From positions 1,038,673-1,102,672 of the forward strand of contig PDUO01000012.1 of NCBI GenBank assembly GCA_003008705.1: a DNA stretch of 64,000 bases, written 5' to 3'. The notes under the pieces were generated by a model. The model did not search any database, was not told where the DNA came from, and saw only the letters and a program-made list of their open reading frames with translations. The DNA is from Pezicula radicicola. Lineage: Eukaryota > Ascomycota > Leotiomycetes > Helotiales > Dermateaceae. This document shows positions 45,461 through 57,275 of the stretch, in pieces; within the stretch, counting starts at the first letter, position 1, and every line of letters begins with the position of its first letter. The position numbers and the translations under genes were made by a program.

Positions 45461-46437
45461 CGGTCTACAGAGAGAAAGTTTAGTCTCTTATATCCTTGGG
45501 GTCTCCAGGCTCCATAGTCGGATCACGCAATTCAGGGACCGCAATTCGCATGGAGATCTAAACTCCTTAGCTATGGTGCACTTGACAGTATCAATTATGG
45601 ACGTAATAGACGCCCCGCAAAGATTCTCGGATCCACAATAATTCGCAATCGCAAATTTTCATTTGGAATTTGCACCGAGTACCAATCTGCACAAGCGACT
45701 TCTTTGCACTTCGTGGCCGTCTTCTCCAGCAATGAACTCTAACTTGTTTAGTATGCCAAAAACAGTAGAAAACATAGAAATATATCTTATACTCTCATCA
45801 TCATCTTGTATTTGTATTGATCCTGCCTCTTGTTGCTCTTGTAAAGCTCTAGATCCCGTACGCCGCCTTTATGAGACCCAACCGAAGCGGTATCAGCAGG
45901 TTGAGTTTCTGAAGGTTAATCAACTATCTGTGAAGAACTCCTTACCGTCGTCTTTTCAATCAAAGGTTTTCTATCGTGAGCTTCCTCGTCAGCCTTTTTA
46001 ACATCATTCGCTTTGCCGAAGCCTGGGACAACTCTAGCGACGCCACCATACTTCTACCCCCAATTGTAGCCATGATGCAAATTGTATCAGCTATCAGATA
46101 TGGAATATATAGAGAAAGTATTGTGGGGAGTAACATGAGCCATGGTAGGTTGGTGATGCTTCACCTCAAGAGAGGGCCTTCATATAATCATATTCTCCAT
46201 CATCACCGCCTAAAATTCTGCCAGTCAGCCCTTTCTACTTGCGGCACCTAACCGAACCCCTATTTCTCTACTCCGTATTTCTAAGTAAAATATCACTCCA
46301 TCACTGTGAAGGACGACTTAAAGTGAAAGATGTGTTGCGTATTAAATCAGAGATTATTTATTATTCAAGTAGAGATTCGTATATACGTATGCCTAATCAT
46401 AATTCATAAATCATTCCGCCTCCTCGAATCCCATCTT
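45461..46437. other. Intergenic stretch
   Basis: About 1 kb between the permease start and the 3' end of the GH3 gene. No gene seen. Confidence 0.5.
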
Positions 46438-49400
46438 TCAAATAGTCAAACTTCCCACCAACCTCAAATCCCTCGAACTAGCACCAACCCAAACCCCATA
46501 CTCGCCCGCCTGCAACTCCCACAACTGAGCCTCCGTACTCCAAACACTCAAGTCCCTTCTCGTAACCTCAAAGCTAACATCCACCTCTCCGCCAGGAGAA
46601 ATAACATCCTTACTAAAGCCCCTCAATTGCCTGATAGGAGAATTTGGGATTCCGATGTATAACTGACTGATCTCTGCAGCTTCGTAATCACCTGTATTGC
46701 TTATTGTAGCGGTGATGTTGAAGAGTACATCCCAGAGATCTTCTTGACCTCCTGATAGTATGGCACCGGTTGGATAGGTTGATGTATCTGCTCCTGTGGA
46801 TGTAACTTCTAAAGAAGAGTATTCGAAAGTTGTATAACTTAATCCGAAACCGAACTCGTAACGAGGGGTTATGTTGTATTTATCAAGAGCCCGGTAATCG
46901 ATATAAACTCCTTCAGTGAAATCACTTTGTGGGAAATAAGAATAAGGAGTTTCTGGCTCGGAGGGAGACAATAGATTAAAATCAGACGTAATGAGATCAG
47001 ACTCGTTTTTGGGTACCGAATATGGGAGTTTGCCCGAGAATGATATGTCACCGTAGAGGAGGGAGACGAGTGCTCGGCCTGAGTCTTGACCTGGGAGGTG
47101 GGCGAATATTACGGCGGTAATGTTGGGGTGTTCAATCCATTGATCGACGAGTCGGACGCCCGCGTTGTGGATTACTACGATCGTGTTTGAGCAATTGGCG
47201 GCGACGTTGTTGATAAGGGTGTCGGAGTAATCGTCGTGGATACCTAGGCGGTCGATTCCTTCGCTTGCCCAGGCGTTGATGAAGACGAGGCAGGCATCGC
47301 TAGCGGCTTCGACGAGGGGATTTTGTGATTGGAAATCCCACATAATGGTGCCTATTAACTTCCGTTAACATCTTTTACCCATACAGGAGTGGAAAGAAAA
47401 GATAAAATAATGTTGGGGCAATACATACTGCCATTTTCCCAAGCCTTTTGCTGCAATGCATCGAATGGTGCATTGATGTAAGCTGGAGTAACTGCTCCTG
47501 AACCACCACCCGAAATGATCGTTCCATTAATGGCAATTTGGGATCTTGGGGCTTGGGGAGCCACATCGATGAAACCTGCTAATGCTTCTTGCACGTTGGA
47601 TGATTCGTATCCAAGAGACCAAGGGGAGAAACTCTGCGTATCGATACTCTCAACTGCAGGTACATGTGCGGAGTAGCCATAGATGGACAGGAGTTTAGGC
47701 GACTTCAGTGGAAGGGTGGAATTAGTGTTTTTCACAAGGACGTGACCTTCGACTGCACTTTGTATTAGGAGATCTTTTGATGAAGGATCTCGCGCATCGA
47801 CTACTGTGTGTGCGGCGGACAATTTGGCGGGCATCCCGACTCCAGTTGCTGGGTAGTCAGTATCTTGACCGAGTTGATACCAAGTTGCAATAATCCTATA
47901 AACTCGTTAGACAAGAGGGTTTACCAGAAATAGGAGTAAATATTACCGAGTAGCCATGTCATCCAATCTTGACAAGGGAACAGTTCCATTTGCAACAGCA
48001 GCCGTGAGGTTTCCACCCCAGTATCCTTCGGCATCTGGCATTGCCATATCTAAACCGCCCTGTTCAAGGCAATTAGTGGAGCTTCAAACAGAATTGGGAA
48101 TAGAGGAATATACCATTGCCGACGCTACTCCAGTATGCTGCCCATACCAATCACTCATCACGAATCCTTGAAAACCCAACTCAGTCTTCAAAAGTCCGTT
48201 CAAAACCTTGCTGTTTTGAGAAGCGTAGGAATTGTTTAGACGGTTATATGAGGCCATGACAGAGCCAGTACCAGCTTTAACCGCATCTATTCAACAGGTT
48301 AGCGAACACTCATTGGCACACGACTGAGCTAGATAGCCCTACCGGCAAAAGGCCATAGATAAAGTTCGTGCAAAGTCTTATCGTCGATGTTTGAAGATAC
48401 CGAAGCTACATCATTTCCAGTCCAAGTTTTCGGTCCGCGATTTGTTTCCTGTTCATTACCAACGAAGTGCTAAACAAGCCATTAGCTATCCTTCGACAGT
48501 ACTATTTAGGAGGATGTGGTACCTTCGTGGTAGCCGAAACCCCAACATCTTGCATGCCTTTGATAGTAGGTATAACAATTGCACCTGCGAGATATGGGTC
48601 GTTTGAGAATCCTGGTTGGCATATAATTAGTATAACAATTAACAAGCTAGAAAAAGGGGGCTACTTTACCTTCCCAATTACGTCCACCTTCTGCAAGACG
48701 CCCCAAAGGACCAACAACTATACAAGTTAGGGCAATTCTAGAATCCGTATCTTAGGCTCCAATGGCTTACCCGGGGCTAGAGCGAGATTGACACCCTTTG
48801 TGCGGAATTCCTTTCCCATAGCAGCTGCTCGTTTGTAGGCGAGATCGAGATTCCAACTGTGCACCACGGTCAGCACCAAACTCTCCATTTTTCAGTATAG
48901 AACAACTCACCTAGCACCCACATGTATTCCACTGCTCCATCCATTAACGAAATCCGTCCCACGGACACCAGCAGCTGCATCTTGCAGACACAGCCCGGGA
49001 AAGCCGAGACGAGTGATGGCAGGGATATTGCCGGAACAGCCATTGGTAGTACTTGAGACGCCGAAGGTGAGGTTTGACTATACAGAACCATTAGAACTTG
49101 CTAAAGATAAGTACAGGAAACAATGGGGAGGTATGGTACGATTGAGCAATATCAAGACTACGCCGGTACATATAACAAATTTGGCTTGAATTGCTTACCT
49201 TCTCATCTAAAGTCAATTGTGCAACAAAAGCTGCGGCTTTGGCATACGCTGCGGCCCAATCGCCAGTTCCAGTTGCATTTGCTATAAAGACACAATGATC
49301 AGTACTTTTCAACCCTCGAATACATTGCCTAAGAAAGCAAGGAAATGGAAAACGTACGCGGTGCAACTTCTGGAGATTGACCATAGAAATAGGTGTCGCT

Positions 49401-49493
49401 AGTAATATCCGTCGCAACAGCGGCAGAAACAGAAACATCAACAAGACCAAGGCACACCAGCAGAGCCAGGGAAAGAGCTTTGACTACAACCAT
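46438..49493 (-). CDS. GH3 beta-glucosidase, secreted
   Basis: Releases glucose from cello-oligosaccharides or other beta-glucosides. Eleven exons: 49493-49358, 49281-49199, 49077-48911, 48856-48771, 48717-48670, 48611-48523, 48469-48343, 48286-48114, 48059-47947, 47895-47429 and 47351-46438. They give 800 aa with every phase closing. A signal peptide ([20 protein letters not shown]) comes first. N-terminal TIM barrel: [55 protein letters not shown] and the nucleophile Asp in [11 protein letters not shown]. The second alpha/beta domain carries [15 protein letters not shown]. The C-terminal fibronectin-III-like domain ([24 protein letters not shown]) closes the protein. The domain set is complete and probably active. 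Introns of 51-121 nt are typical of the window. Confidence 0.92.
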
Positions 49494-51771
49494 GATGAGT
49501 TCTGGGATTCAATGCTGGGGATGCTGCCGTTCTCCTTGGGTGAGCAGCTGGGAGAGGTGGGAGCTCCCCGCACTTTTGTACTGTCGTTTTCGACATTTGT
49601 TCGGATTTGCCCATGACGAAGAAATGTCCAAGGAATTTTGTATTCGGTCCGTGAATGAACTGGGAGTGGAGTCAAATATTAATCTTCTCCTCATTTTGGC
49701 TTGCTCAAGAATAACAGAGCTTAGCTATGGAGGGGCGAGAGCGGCGTCCGGAACTGGTCATGATAGGTCAATGGGTAGCTATCGATGCAGGTGATGGCTT
49801 GTTTATAAGCACCATAAGCAGTTCGGATGTCCGACCGGCAGGAAGAAAGCCAGGAGATGTCAGCATTGGACCTGATGTGCCTGTTACCGGCGATGTTGGA
49901 AGAGATGAAGATGGGTGTCATTGGCTCCAGACCAGGAGATTGAACGGTAAAACCTCGTGTGAACCTGTCAAGGCTGGTGTGGATCTGGGGTGCAGGCCAA
50001 AGTAGGAGTAGAACAGATGATTGGTTCTGGGGTAGGATGCTCTCCGAATGAGAATCATTACACCGCTGGTACGATGTGGGGAGATGGATGGCGCGCAAGT
50101 CACCCTCTCTTCCACCAGCCCCATCCCCCTCTTCCTTCCGCGGAGCTGCCATCTTGGCTGTGCGGGCACTACTACTGTAAGAGTTATGAAATTCTTGAAT
50201 CTCAGATTTACTTTCAATAGTTCTGCAGCACAAGATAAGAGAATAGTGTAATGTGGTAGGAAAGTTAGTTAACAAGAGAAGAACATGACGCGAGAAGGAA
50301 ATAAGGGTTCCCCGCACAATCTCCAAGTCTGGGGTCTGCACAGAGGAGAGAGAAGCGAGGAAATATACATGGCATGGCATACCGTACCTACCGTACCCAA
50401 GCCTGCAGTTCACGTGGCTTTCCCGGCAGATTGCTTTTCCAGATGAACCGACTCCCAGGAAATATTGAGAGAAATACGGGGGAAAACTAAGTTCGCATCC
50501 ATTAATCCCGAGGTCCACAAAAACGGTGAGAGCGGACCGAGGAAGCGAAGAATAGAAGGAAGGATGACGAACACTTTGAAAAATGGGGTGAAAGTGAAAG
50601 TGAAAGTGTGAAGGAACATGAAAAATCAGAATCATCAAAGAATGAAAGAAAAAGGGCCGTCCACTTCTGCGGGACGAGACTGTGGGGCACCACAACATCT
50701 CCACCTCCACACTCCAGACTACTGTACCTACTTACTGGCTCTGGGATGATGCCAGAAGGAAAAAAATGGGGACGAGGAATGCCACGCGACGCCAAAGACA
50801 CCAACAATTATTTATACTACCTAGCCTCTTATCTGACTCAGAAATTTATAACTTATAGCCGCATAAAAATTTCTGGTCTGGTGACAGGCGGAATGTCGCC
50901 TTTGGGTACATGTCCGAACTGGTGCCCTTTTCATCCTTTCTATTGTTATTATTAATATTGGAGAAACTACCAGGTGCACCGTGGGGCCCTTGGTAGGTAC
51001 GTTGGTCCTAGGTAAGGAAGGTAGGTATATCCTGTCCTTGGACGCGCCGAAATTTCGGGCTTATAATCAATTGATGTGGGATATCGATGGAATGAGACAT
51101 TAAATAATTCAGTTTGTTATACATATCCTAGATACTACTGTACTGTATAGAAACACAAAAAGTGGCTTGGTCAAGCAGGATCACTGCTTTGTGGCTGGTG
51201 ATTGAGGACTCGGGAGTAGATTGTAATTGACATCCAACCTTTGATATCAGACTGTGTAGTGCACACCGTATTTCGGATATTCTTCGCTTGGGAAACGAAA
51301 TAAATCAGGTGCTGTACTCTGTACGCGCCCTTCTTTTCAACAAGATTCCCAAAAGTGGGAAGGGAAATCTGGAGACTTGGGGGTCTGGAGACGGGAGCAC
51401 CTTACGGGCCCACTCTATGGCTTCCTGACTTTGCTCTGTATCCGAAGAGACACCGAACTATTTGCTAAAAGACGTGGGACGGTAGTGGGAACCTTCAGCC
51501 AAGTAATGAGAATGCTAAATAAGACTCAAGCAGCTAGCACTAGCCATGCCTTGGACACAACGTCGTCTGAATCGACAATAGGTACTATACATCTGTACCG
51601 ACACGCCTCCATCCTTGTTCTTCTTCCAAACTTCTCTCGCTTGGATACAATGCTGCGAAGAGCTACAGTCAACGATATGGTATATTATTCTACAATTTGC
51701 CTTGCCTAGCCCACAGAACGCCGCTTCCAATGCCGATTTCATACATACAGCGTAAACTCATTTCAATACAT
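49494..51771. other. Upstream region of GH3 and 3' side of GT15
   Basis: A 329-codon minus-strand frame at 49721-50710 shows no domain, has odd composition and overlaps other frames; not called. Tandem GTGAAAGTGAAAGTGAAAGTGTG lies at about 50588. No other gene seen. Confidence 0.5.
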
Positions 51772-53112
51772 CTAACCCATGCCGACATATTTGAACCAGT
51801 TCGGCCTGCAGTCCTCTTTCAACAACCAAGACTCTCCATCTGTGAACCGTCCTGCTTGGCAACCCTTGCACTTAGGCGAGTTGGGGCAGTTGAAGTAGGG
51901 AATGTGTTGGTAGCCGATATCTCGGAACCTAGGACAATGTTAGTAAACATATACCTCAAAAACAAGAGGGAAACCAACCAATGGATTTTACTTGAGTCTT
52001 CGAACAGACCAAGTGCTATACTATGAACAGGCGCATCTCCCCAGCGCTCATAAAAGAACCCGCCAGCACGATCCAGATGGTTGAAATAGTCCTCGTATGC
52101 TTGGCTGCGCCAGAAGTTCATATCCGCAATCTCAAAGTTGCTCCAGAAATGACAGGTAGAGTAGCCATTGGCTTTGGCATTGTGTTCTGGTCGTCTCGCG
52201 CTGTCTGTCAACCAGTTCATTGCGTTGTTTGGGTGGATGTATTCAGGGTGCTGCGCAAGGAATTTGGTCGTCTCGGGCCATAGTGTTGGAATTGACTGAG
52301 GTGCGTCGTATAGATTAATGGTGAAACCATAGGTCTTGTTGTGATCTGCCATGAACCGGAAAACATCGTAGTCAACATCGCAGAAGAAATGGACCTTGGG
52401 CTCAACACGCCAATAGAATTGGGTGTTTGCCAGAGCAGGGTGCTTGTAGAAGAGTCCGCTGTTCCAGCGGCACATCTGGTGGTAGGACACCATGTTGCCA
52501 TACTGAATGTTGTTCTCTTTGAGAATCTTCCCCGACTCCTCGAAAAGTTCGTTATCAATCCATGACGGCATTTCCCAGTGTTCTTTTGGAATTAATTCTA
52601 GCTGCATATCAGTTCTGCCACCTATGCCAAAGCGCACAACAGAAGCTCACCGTATCTGCATTCTGCCTTGGTTTCTGCTTGTGTCTTTTTCTTGAATTCA
52701 TCCGTGAAAGGCTCATCGTTGAAGAAAGTCCATGGGTAGTTGAACTTTGAGTTCCAAGTCCGCTCGAGGTCTCGCATGGCTTGAATCATGCCTGTGAGTT
52801 CTGAATTTCGGACCAGAGATAGGAGAGTCGCATTGATTCGCGCAGAATTAGGATTATTGGGCTCATAGCCTTCCGTCGCTCGCCATAGCAGTCCCTCGGG
52901 TTCCCCCGACGCTGTGAGAAGATTAGCAAGGCGCGAAATGCATGGTGGAAAGCGGCGCACATACGATCCAGTTGGGGGTCTCTTTCGGGGTTCTTCAATG
53001 TATCTCCAGGGCCTTTGGGGTAGCCAAATGGGTCGAAGATCTGGTATAGGAAGAAGACCCAAAGTCCTATTGCCACCAGTCCCAGCACGCGAATGGGTCG
53101 TGCTATCGCCAT
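51772..53112 (-). CDS. GT15 alpha-1,2-mannosyltransferase (Kre2/Mnt1/Ktr type)
   Basis: Golgi type II membrane enzyme that adds alpha-1,2-mannose to O- and N-linked glycans from GDP-mannose. Four exons, 53112-52965, 52911-52651, 52597-51979 and 51928-51772, give 394 aa with closing phases. A signal anchor lies at about residues 8-27 (VLGLVAIGLWVFFLYQIF), with a short stem after it. Catalytic-domain blocks: INATLLSLVRNSEL, WNSKFNYPWTFFNDEPF, PKEHWEMPSWID, QMCRWNSGLFYKHP, FYWRVEPKVHFFCDVDYDVF, TYGFTINLYD, CHFWSNFEIADMNFWRS, FFYERWGDAPVHSIALGLF and the Cys-rich tail NCPNSPKCKGC. These match the family from end to end. The gene is head-to-head with the gamma-tubulin complex gene. Confidence 0.92.
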
Positions 53113-53418
53113 TGTGAGGATGATGATGTTGTGACTTGTCGTGTGTTGGGTTGTGTTCAAGTCGAGAATTAAAACGCCAAAACAGGAGCCGCGTATTGGC
53201 CGTGTCTTGTCCTCGCCTTGGCCTTGTGTGCCCCCTGTGGTAAGACTTCGACCCCCTTTTTCGCTTGGTGGCCTTCTAATTTCGTCACTGGCGAGTTTGA
53301 GCTTTGATCGTCAGGCGCGAAACGCGTCTCCCACAACATCCTTGCGCGCGTCAATATCAAAATCAACTGAAGCAGCAATAATGAGCTTTTGCAAATATAA
53401 ATTTGCACACATCAAGGC
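53113..53418. promoter_or_regulatory. Compact divergent promoter (GT15 / gamma-tubulin complex)
   Basis: 306 bp between the two start codons, containing GC-richer housekeeping-like sequence. No specific operator recognised. Confidence 0.5.
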
Positions 53419-56317
53419 ATGGCACACATTGCGAGGCTGGGCGCATTGACTGATGAGCTCGTTACACTCCTCACGTCAACTTCCCCCAAGGTAAGCTAAG
53501 CTGCGCTCTCTTTGCTTTCGCTTTGCGCTCCATTCCCCTGTTATGTTTTCCCCAGACCATCATCAACAAACCCGACTCGACTCACAGATATAGTCCGACC
53601 CTGCCAGGTTTAATGTCTACCGGGAAAGCGCTCTTCGCAAGTTGCGATACCACAACTACCCTCGAACAAACCAATTCGACGTTGCGAGTCGCCTCGATGG
53701 CTTGGAGGAGAAGTTCCGTGTCTATTGCGAGGACCCCCTGGCCGACGCGCTAAAGGAACGAGTGGATAAACTGCTCAAGAAGTCAAACAAATGGACGCCC
53801 GAGGTACTTCATTTGCTGCTTGAACTATCGGACAAGCCGGTGTCTAAATCAAAGCTCGAAGATCTCGAATTCCTGAAGGAGCCTGAACCCGAGGCAGGGC
53901 CACCTCTAAAATGGCGAGATATTGTTGCAGAGGACCCTCTGATGCGGGAGAAGAGTGTTTGGAAGAATGTCGACTTTGGCGCAGAGAGTTCTGATGATGG
54001 CGACGAATTTGAAGAGAGCCGATCCGAGACTTCCGATGTAACTAGGTCAACTGTGTTGTCCAGCGTGGATGAGGAGTCGAGTAGACGGCCAGAAAATTGG
54101 GTGGTGGAAATAGGAAACAAGGAAGATTTGGACTCTCTACGGAAAGCACAGTTCTGGCATCGAAAGACAGACCTCGAGTCCAGGCCAGGTACTCATGTCA
54201 CGGAGTTGCAAGCTATTCGTGAAGTCCTATTCATGCTACTTGGGCTACCAACTTCTCTATTTGAGATATCTGCCACGAACACTACCACTCCCACTATTAC
54301 ACCGTCGAAAAACTACTCTCTGAAACACGCTTCTATTGAAGCATTCCGAAAACTGTCCCAAACATTTGCGAGCCAAGGTTCGGCAATTTTACTTCTTAGA
54401 TCATGGACCAAACGAACACAGACCATTCCATTGCTTCAAGCATTACAGGATTCTATATCGGAGCGTATAACTGATCTCGATACTTTCTTATCAAAGATCG
54501 AGCAGTGTTATGTCGTGATCACGGAAGACATTGTTGTCAGTATTATCGGCTTACAGACTGAGATTGCTTCATTTGTTAGGCCTCTTCTTCGACTTGCAGA
54601 AATCATAACACGTCTAGACGCAGAGCCATATGCACACGCTTTCCGTTATTTGGAGATGTTGTATGATGAAACTTGCATATTGCAAATGGCTGGAGACGAT
54701 CAGCTTCATAGATTCATGGGAGAATTGTTCTTTAAGTGCTTCCAAATATATCTCAGGCCCATTAGGACATGGATGGAAGAAGGGGAACTCGGCCAAGGGG
54801 GTAATGTGTTTTTCATCTCAGAAGCCTCAGGAGACGTTCAGCCGGCACTTTTATGGCAGTCCAGATATAAACTCCGCAGAACGCAGGCCGGTGTCCTTCA
54901 CGCTCCCAAATTCCTCAACGCAGCAGCCAACAAAATATTTACCACTGGAAAGAGCGTCGTCGTTCTTAAGCATCTCAATCAGTTTCACTCGCTGAAAGCT
55001 TCTCGCTCGGAATACGAGCCAACCCTCGATTTCGACACAGTGTGCAACCCTTGGTCTCTGTCACTGGCTCCTTTTAGTGAATTGTTCGAACAAGCATTTG
55101 ATGCGTGGATTCAAAGTAAACACCACTTTGCCTCCTTCACGCTTCGCAAAACCCTCTTCGACTCTTGTAGCCTATATTCTTCACTTGAAGCGCTCACTCA
55201 CGTCTACTTCCTTTCGGACGGTGCAGCTTCGTCATTCTTTGCCTCATCGATATTTGACAAGTTAGATACACTGGACACGTCATGGAACGACCGTTTTACA
55301 CTGAATTCTCTGATTCAATCCACTATTGGCAACAATGCATCCATATCTAGCTCTCACTTGAGGACGGTCATTATGCCCCTCTCGCGGAAATATCAAGACA
55401 TCAATCGATGCAGAAGAACTGTAAAGACACTCTCATGTATCGAGTTGAAGTACTTTCTTCCGTGGCCAATTCTCTTGGTATTAAATCAGTCTAGTTTTCC
55501 GTCATATCAGAGGATATTCACCTTTCTTTTGCAGATCAGACGGTGTTCGCACATTCTTACTCGATCCCGTTTGATTTCCGAACAACTCCTAAACGCCGGA
55601 AGCGCAAGTGAACGTGCCTTATACTATGCTATCAGAACCCGACTACTGTGGTTTACACAGACATTATACCACTATCTCGCAATCTTCGTCCTCTCGCCGA
55701 ATTCCCAAACTATGTTCTGCAATCTTAGAGACGCCGATGATGTAGATAGCATGATCACCGTCCATTCAACTTACGTCAAGAAAATGATCGACCAAACGCT
55801 CCTCGGCAGCAAACTGGAACCAATCCACAAAACCATCCTCACAATCCTAGATATAGGCATCAAACTCGAAGATGCCCACGCCATAAACGTGGCCGCCCAA
55901 ACAGCAGCCCAAGAAGAACAACAAGACCTAATGGACCTATCCTACGCCTCCCTCGGCCTAACACCCACTAAACGAGCACGAGCATCTAAATCAAAACTAG
56001 CAGCATCTCGACGAAGAGAAAGAGAAGAAGACTCAAGTTCAGACGACTCAGAAAAAGAAATCGATGTAGATCTCAGTATCATGTCCATCGGAAACGAAGT
56101 CGAAGTCGAAGTCGAGATACCATATGATGAAAAATTAAGAAATCTGAAGAATGAATTTGATCGTGGGGTCAAGTTTGTGGCAGGCGGTTTGAGGGGTGTT
56201 GCTAGAGCTGGGGCGGCGCCTGATAATGCTAAGACTTGGGATTTGTTGGGGGAGATGTTGGAGGAGGGGATTGGTAGTGGTAATGGGATTGGGATTGGGG
56301 GGAGGGGTGGGTTTTGA
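53419..56317 (+). CDS. Gamma-tubulin complex component (GCP5/Mod21-like)
   Basis: Spc97/Spc98 family protein of the gamma-tubulin ring complex, which nucleates microtubules at spindle pole bodies. Two exons, 53419-53490 and 53594-56317, give 931 aa. The first exon (24 codons) joins through a GATATAG acceptor to restore PARFNVYRESALRKLRYHNY, which is missed if the second exon alone is used. KWRDIVAEDPLMREKSVWKNVDFG is a pattern I associate with GCP5/GCP6-type members. REVLFMLLGLPTSLFE begins the GCP N-terminal domain; SIEAFRKLSQTFASQGSAILLL and FRYLEMLYDETCILQMAGDD lie mid-protein, and HLRTVIMPLSRKYQDINRC begins the C-terminal gamma-tubulin-binding part. An acidic, basic and Ser-rich insert (ASRRREREEDSSSDD) lies near the end. 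GCP5 versus other GCPs is inference. Confidence 0.82.
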
Positions 56318-57275
56318 GATGAGGGTAAATACTTATGATTGTTGTGATATGAGAATAGGCAGTTCTAAATTCAATGATACCCACACACTCTCAACCTGAA
56401 TAGAAAGCCTCATCAAACGAAATGCTATTTCTAAACTGACCAAAAATAGAAATCAACGTCCTATTACGAATTCGAGGCGGTACAGTAGTTTTAACGTCAA
56501 AAAGGGTGAGATATTTCCGTACTAAACCGAAACAGAATAGCGTCAGGACGGGAAATTCACCTCCTTCTCATACAGTAAGTAAAGCACCGCACCTAACTAG
56601 TTCATAACTTACAATTTTTTCTTTTTCGTTTCCCTTTTCGTTGCACATCGCATCTCTTAGCTCTCCTCAAACCTGCATTAGATCGTCTCATAGCTGCTGC
56701 TACCTTAGCTAGCATAGCCACCGACGCACCATTGACTCGGTCGGGTATTTTTAAGTATTTTTTTCCATTCCATTTTAGGCCACCGCAACCATTCCGTGAT
56801 TTATTTCTGTTACTTCTTTCTATACTTCTGTAGTACCCGATCACCACCTCCTTAAATAAGCGAGTGAGTAAGATTGCCTACCGGACCGGTAGGTATTACC
56901 TAGGTAGGGTAGGTGCAGTAACATCCAATTGGCTCAGAGATAGTTAGTACTGAACTTTTAAGTTTTTTTTAGGTTTTTTTTTGGGCATGTGCAGTTCCAA
57001 TTGTACCGAGTAGATATAGCTAGCTACCTAATGTTGGGTAGATAGGTAGGAAGTAAAATAACGCCATCACGCCATTTCCATGCCGCTAACTTTCATTCGT
57101 TCATTCATTCATTCATCAACATCCATGTCAACCATTTAGGTTGAATTTTAGTTTAGTACCTACTTACCCTCTATCCTTTTGAATTCATAATGTTAGGCAG
57201 GGTACACGGTGCCTGAAGCTCTTGCTAACTTCCAGACCTAGTGTCATCCATACCTAAGATAGGTACTTAGACAGC
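56318..57275. other. Convergent 3' intergenic region
   Basis: Between the ends of the gamma-tubulin complex gene and the reductase gene. Contains CATTCATTCATTCATT at about 57100 and repeated TAGGTAGG words. A small minus frame (56602-56847) is not called. Confidence 0.5.

Noticed and set aside
49721..50710. 329-codon minus-strand open frame upstream of the GH3 gene
   Set aside because: No domain, odd His/Phe/Ser-rich composition (HFHFHFHP from a GTGAAA repeat), overlaps several other frames and lies in the GH3 promoter.
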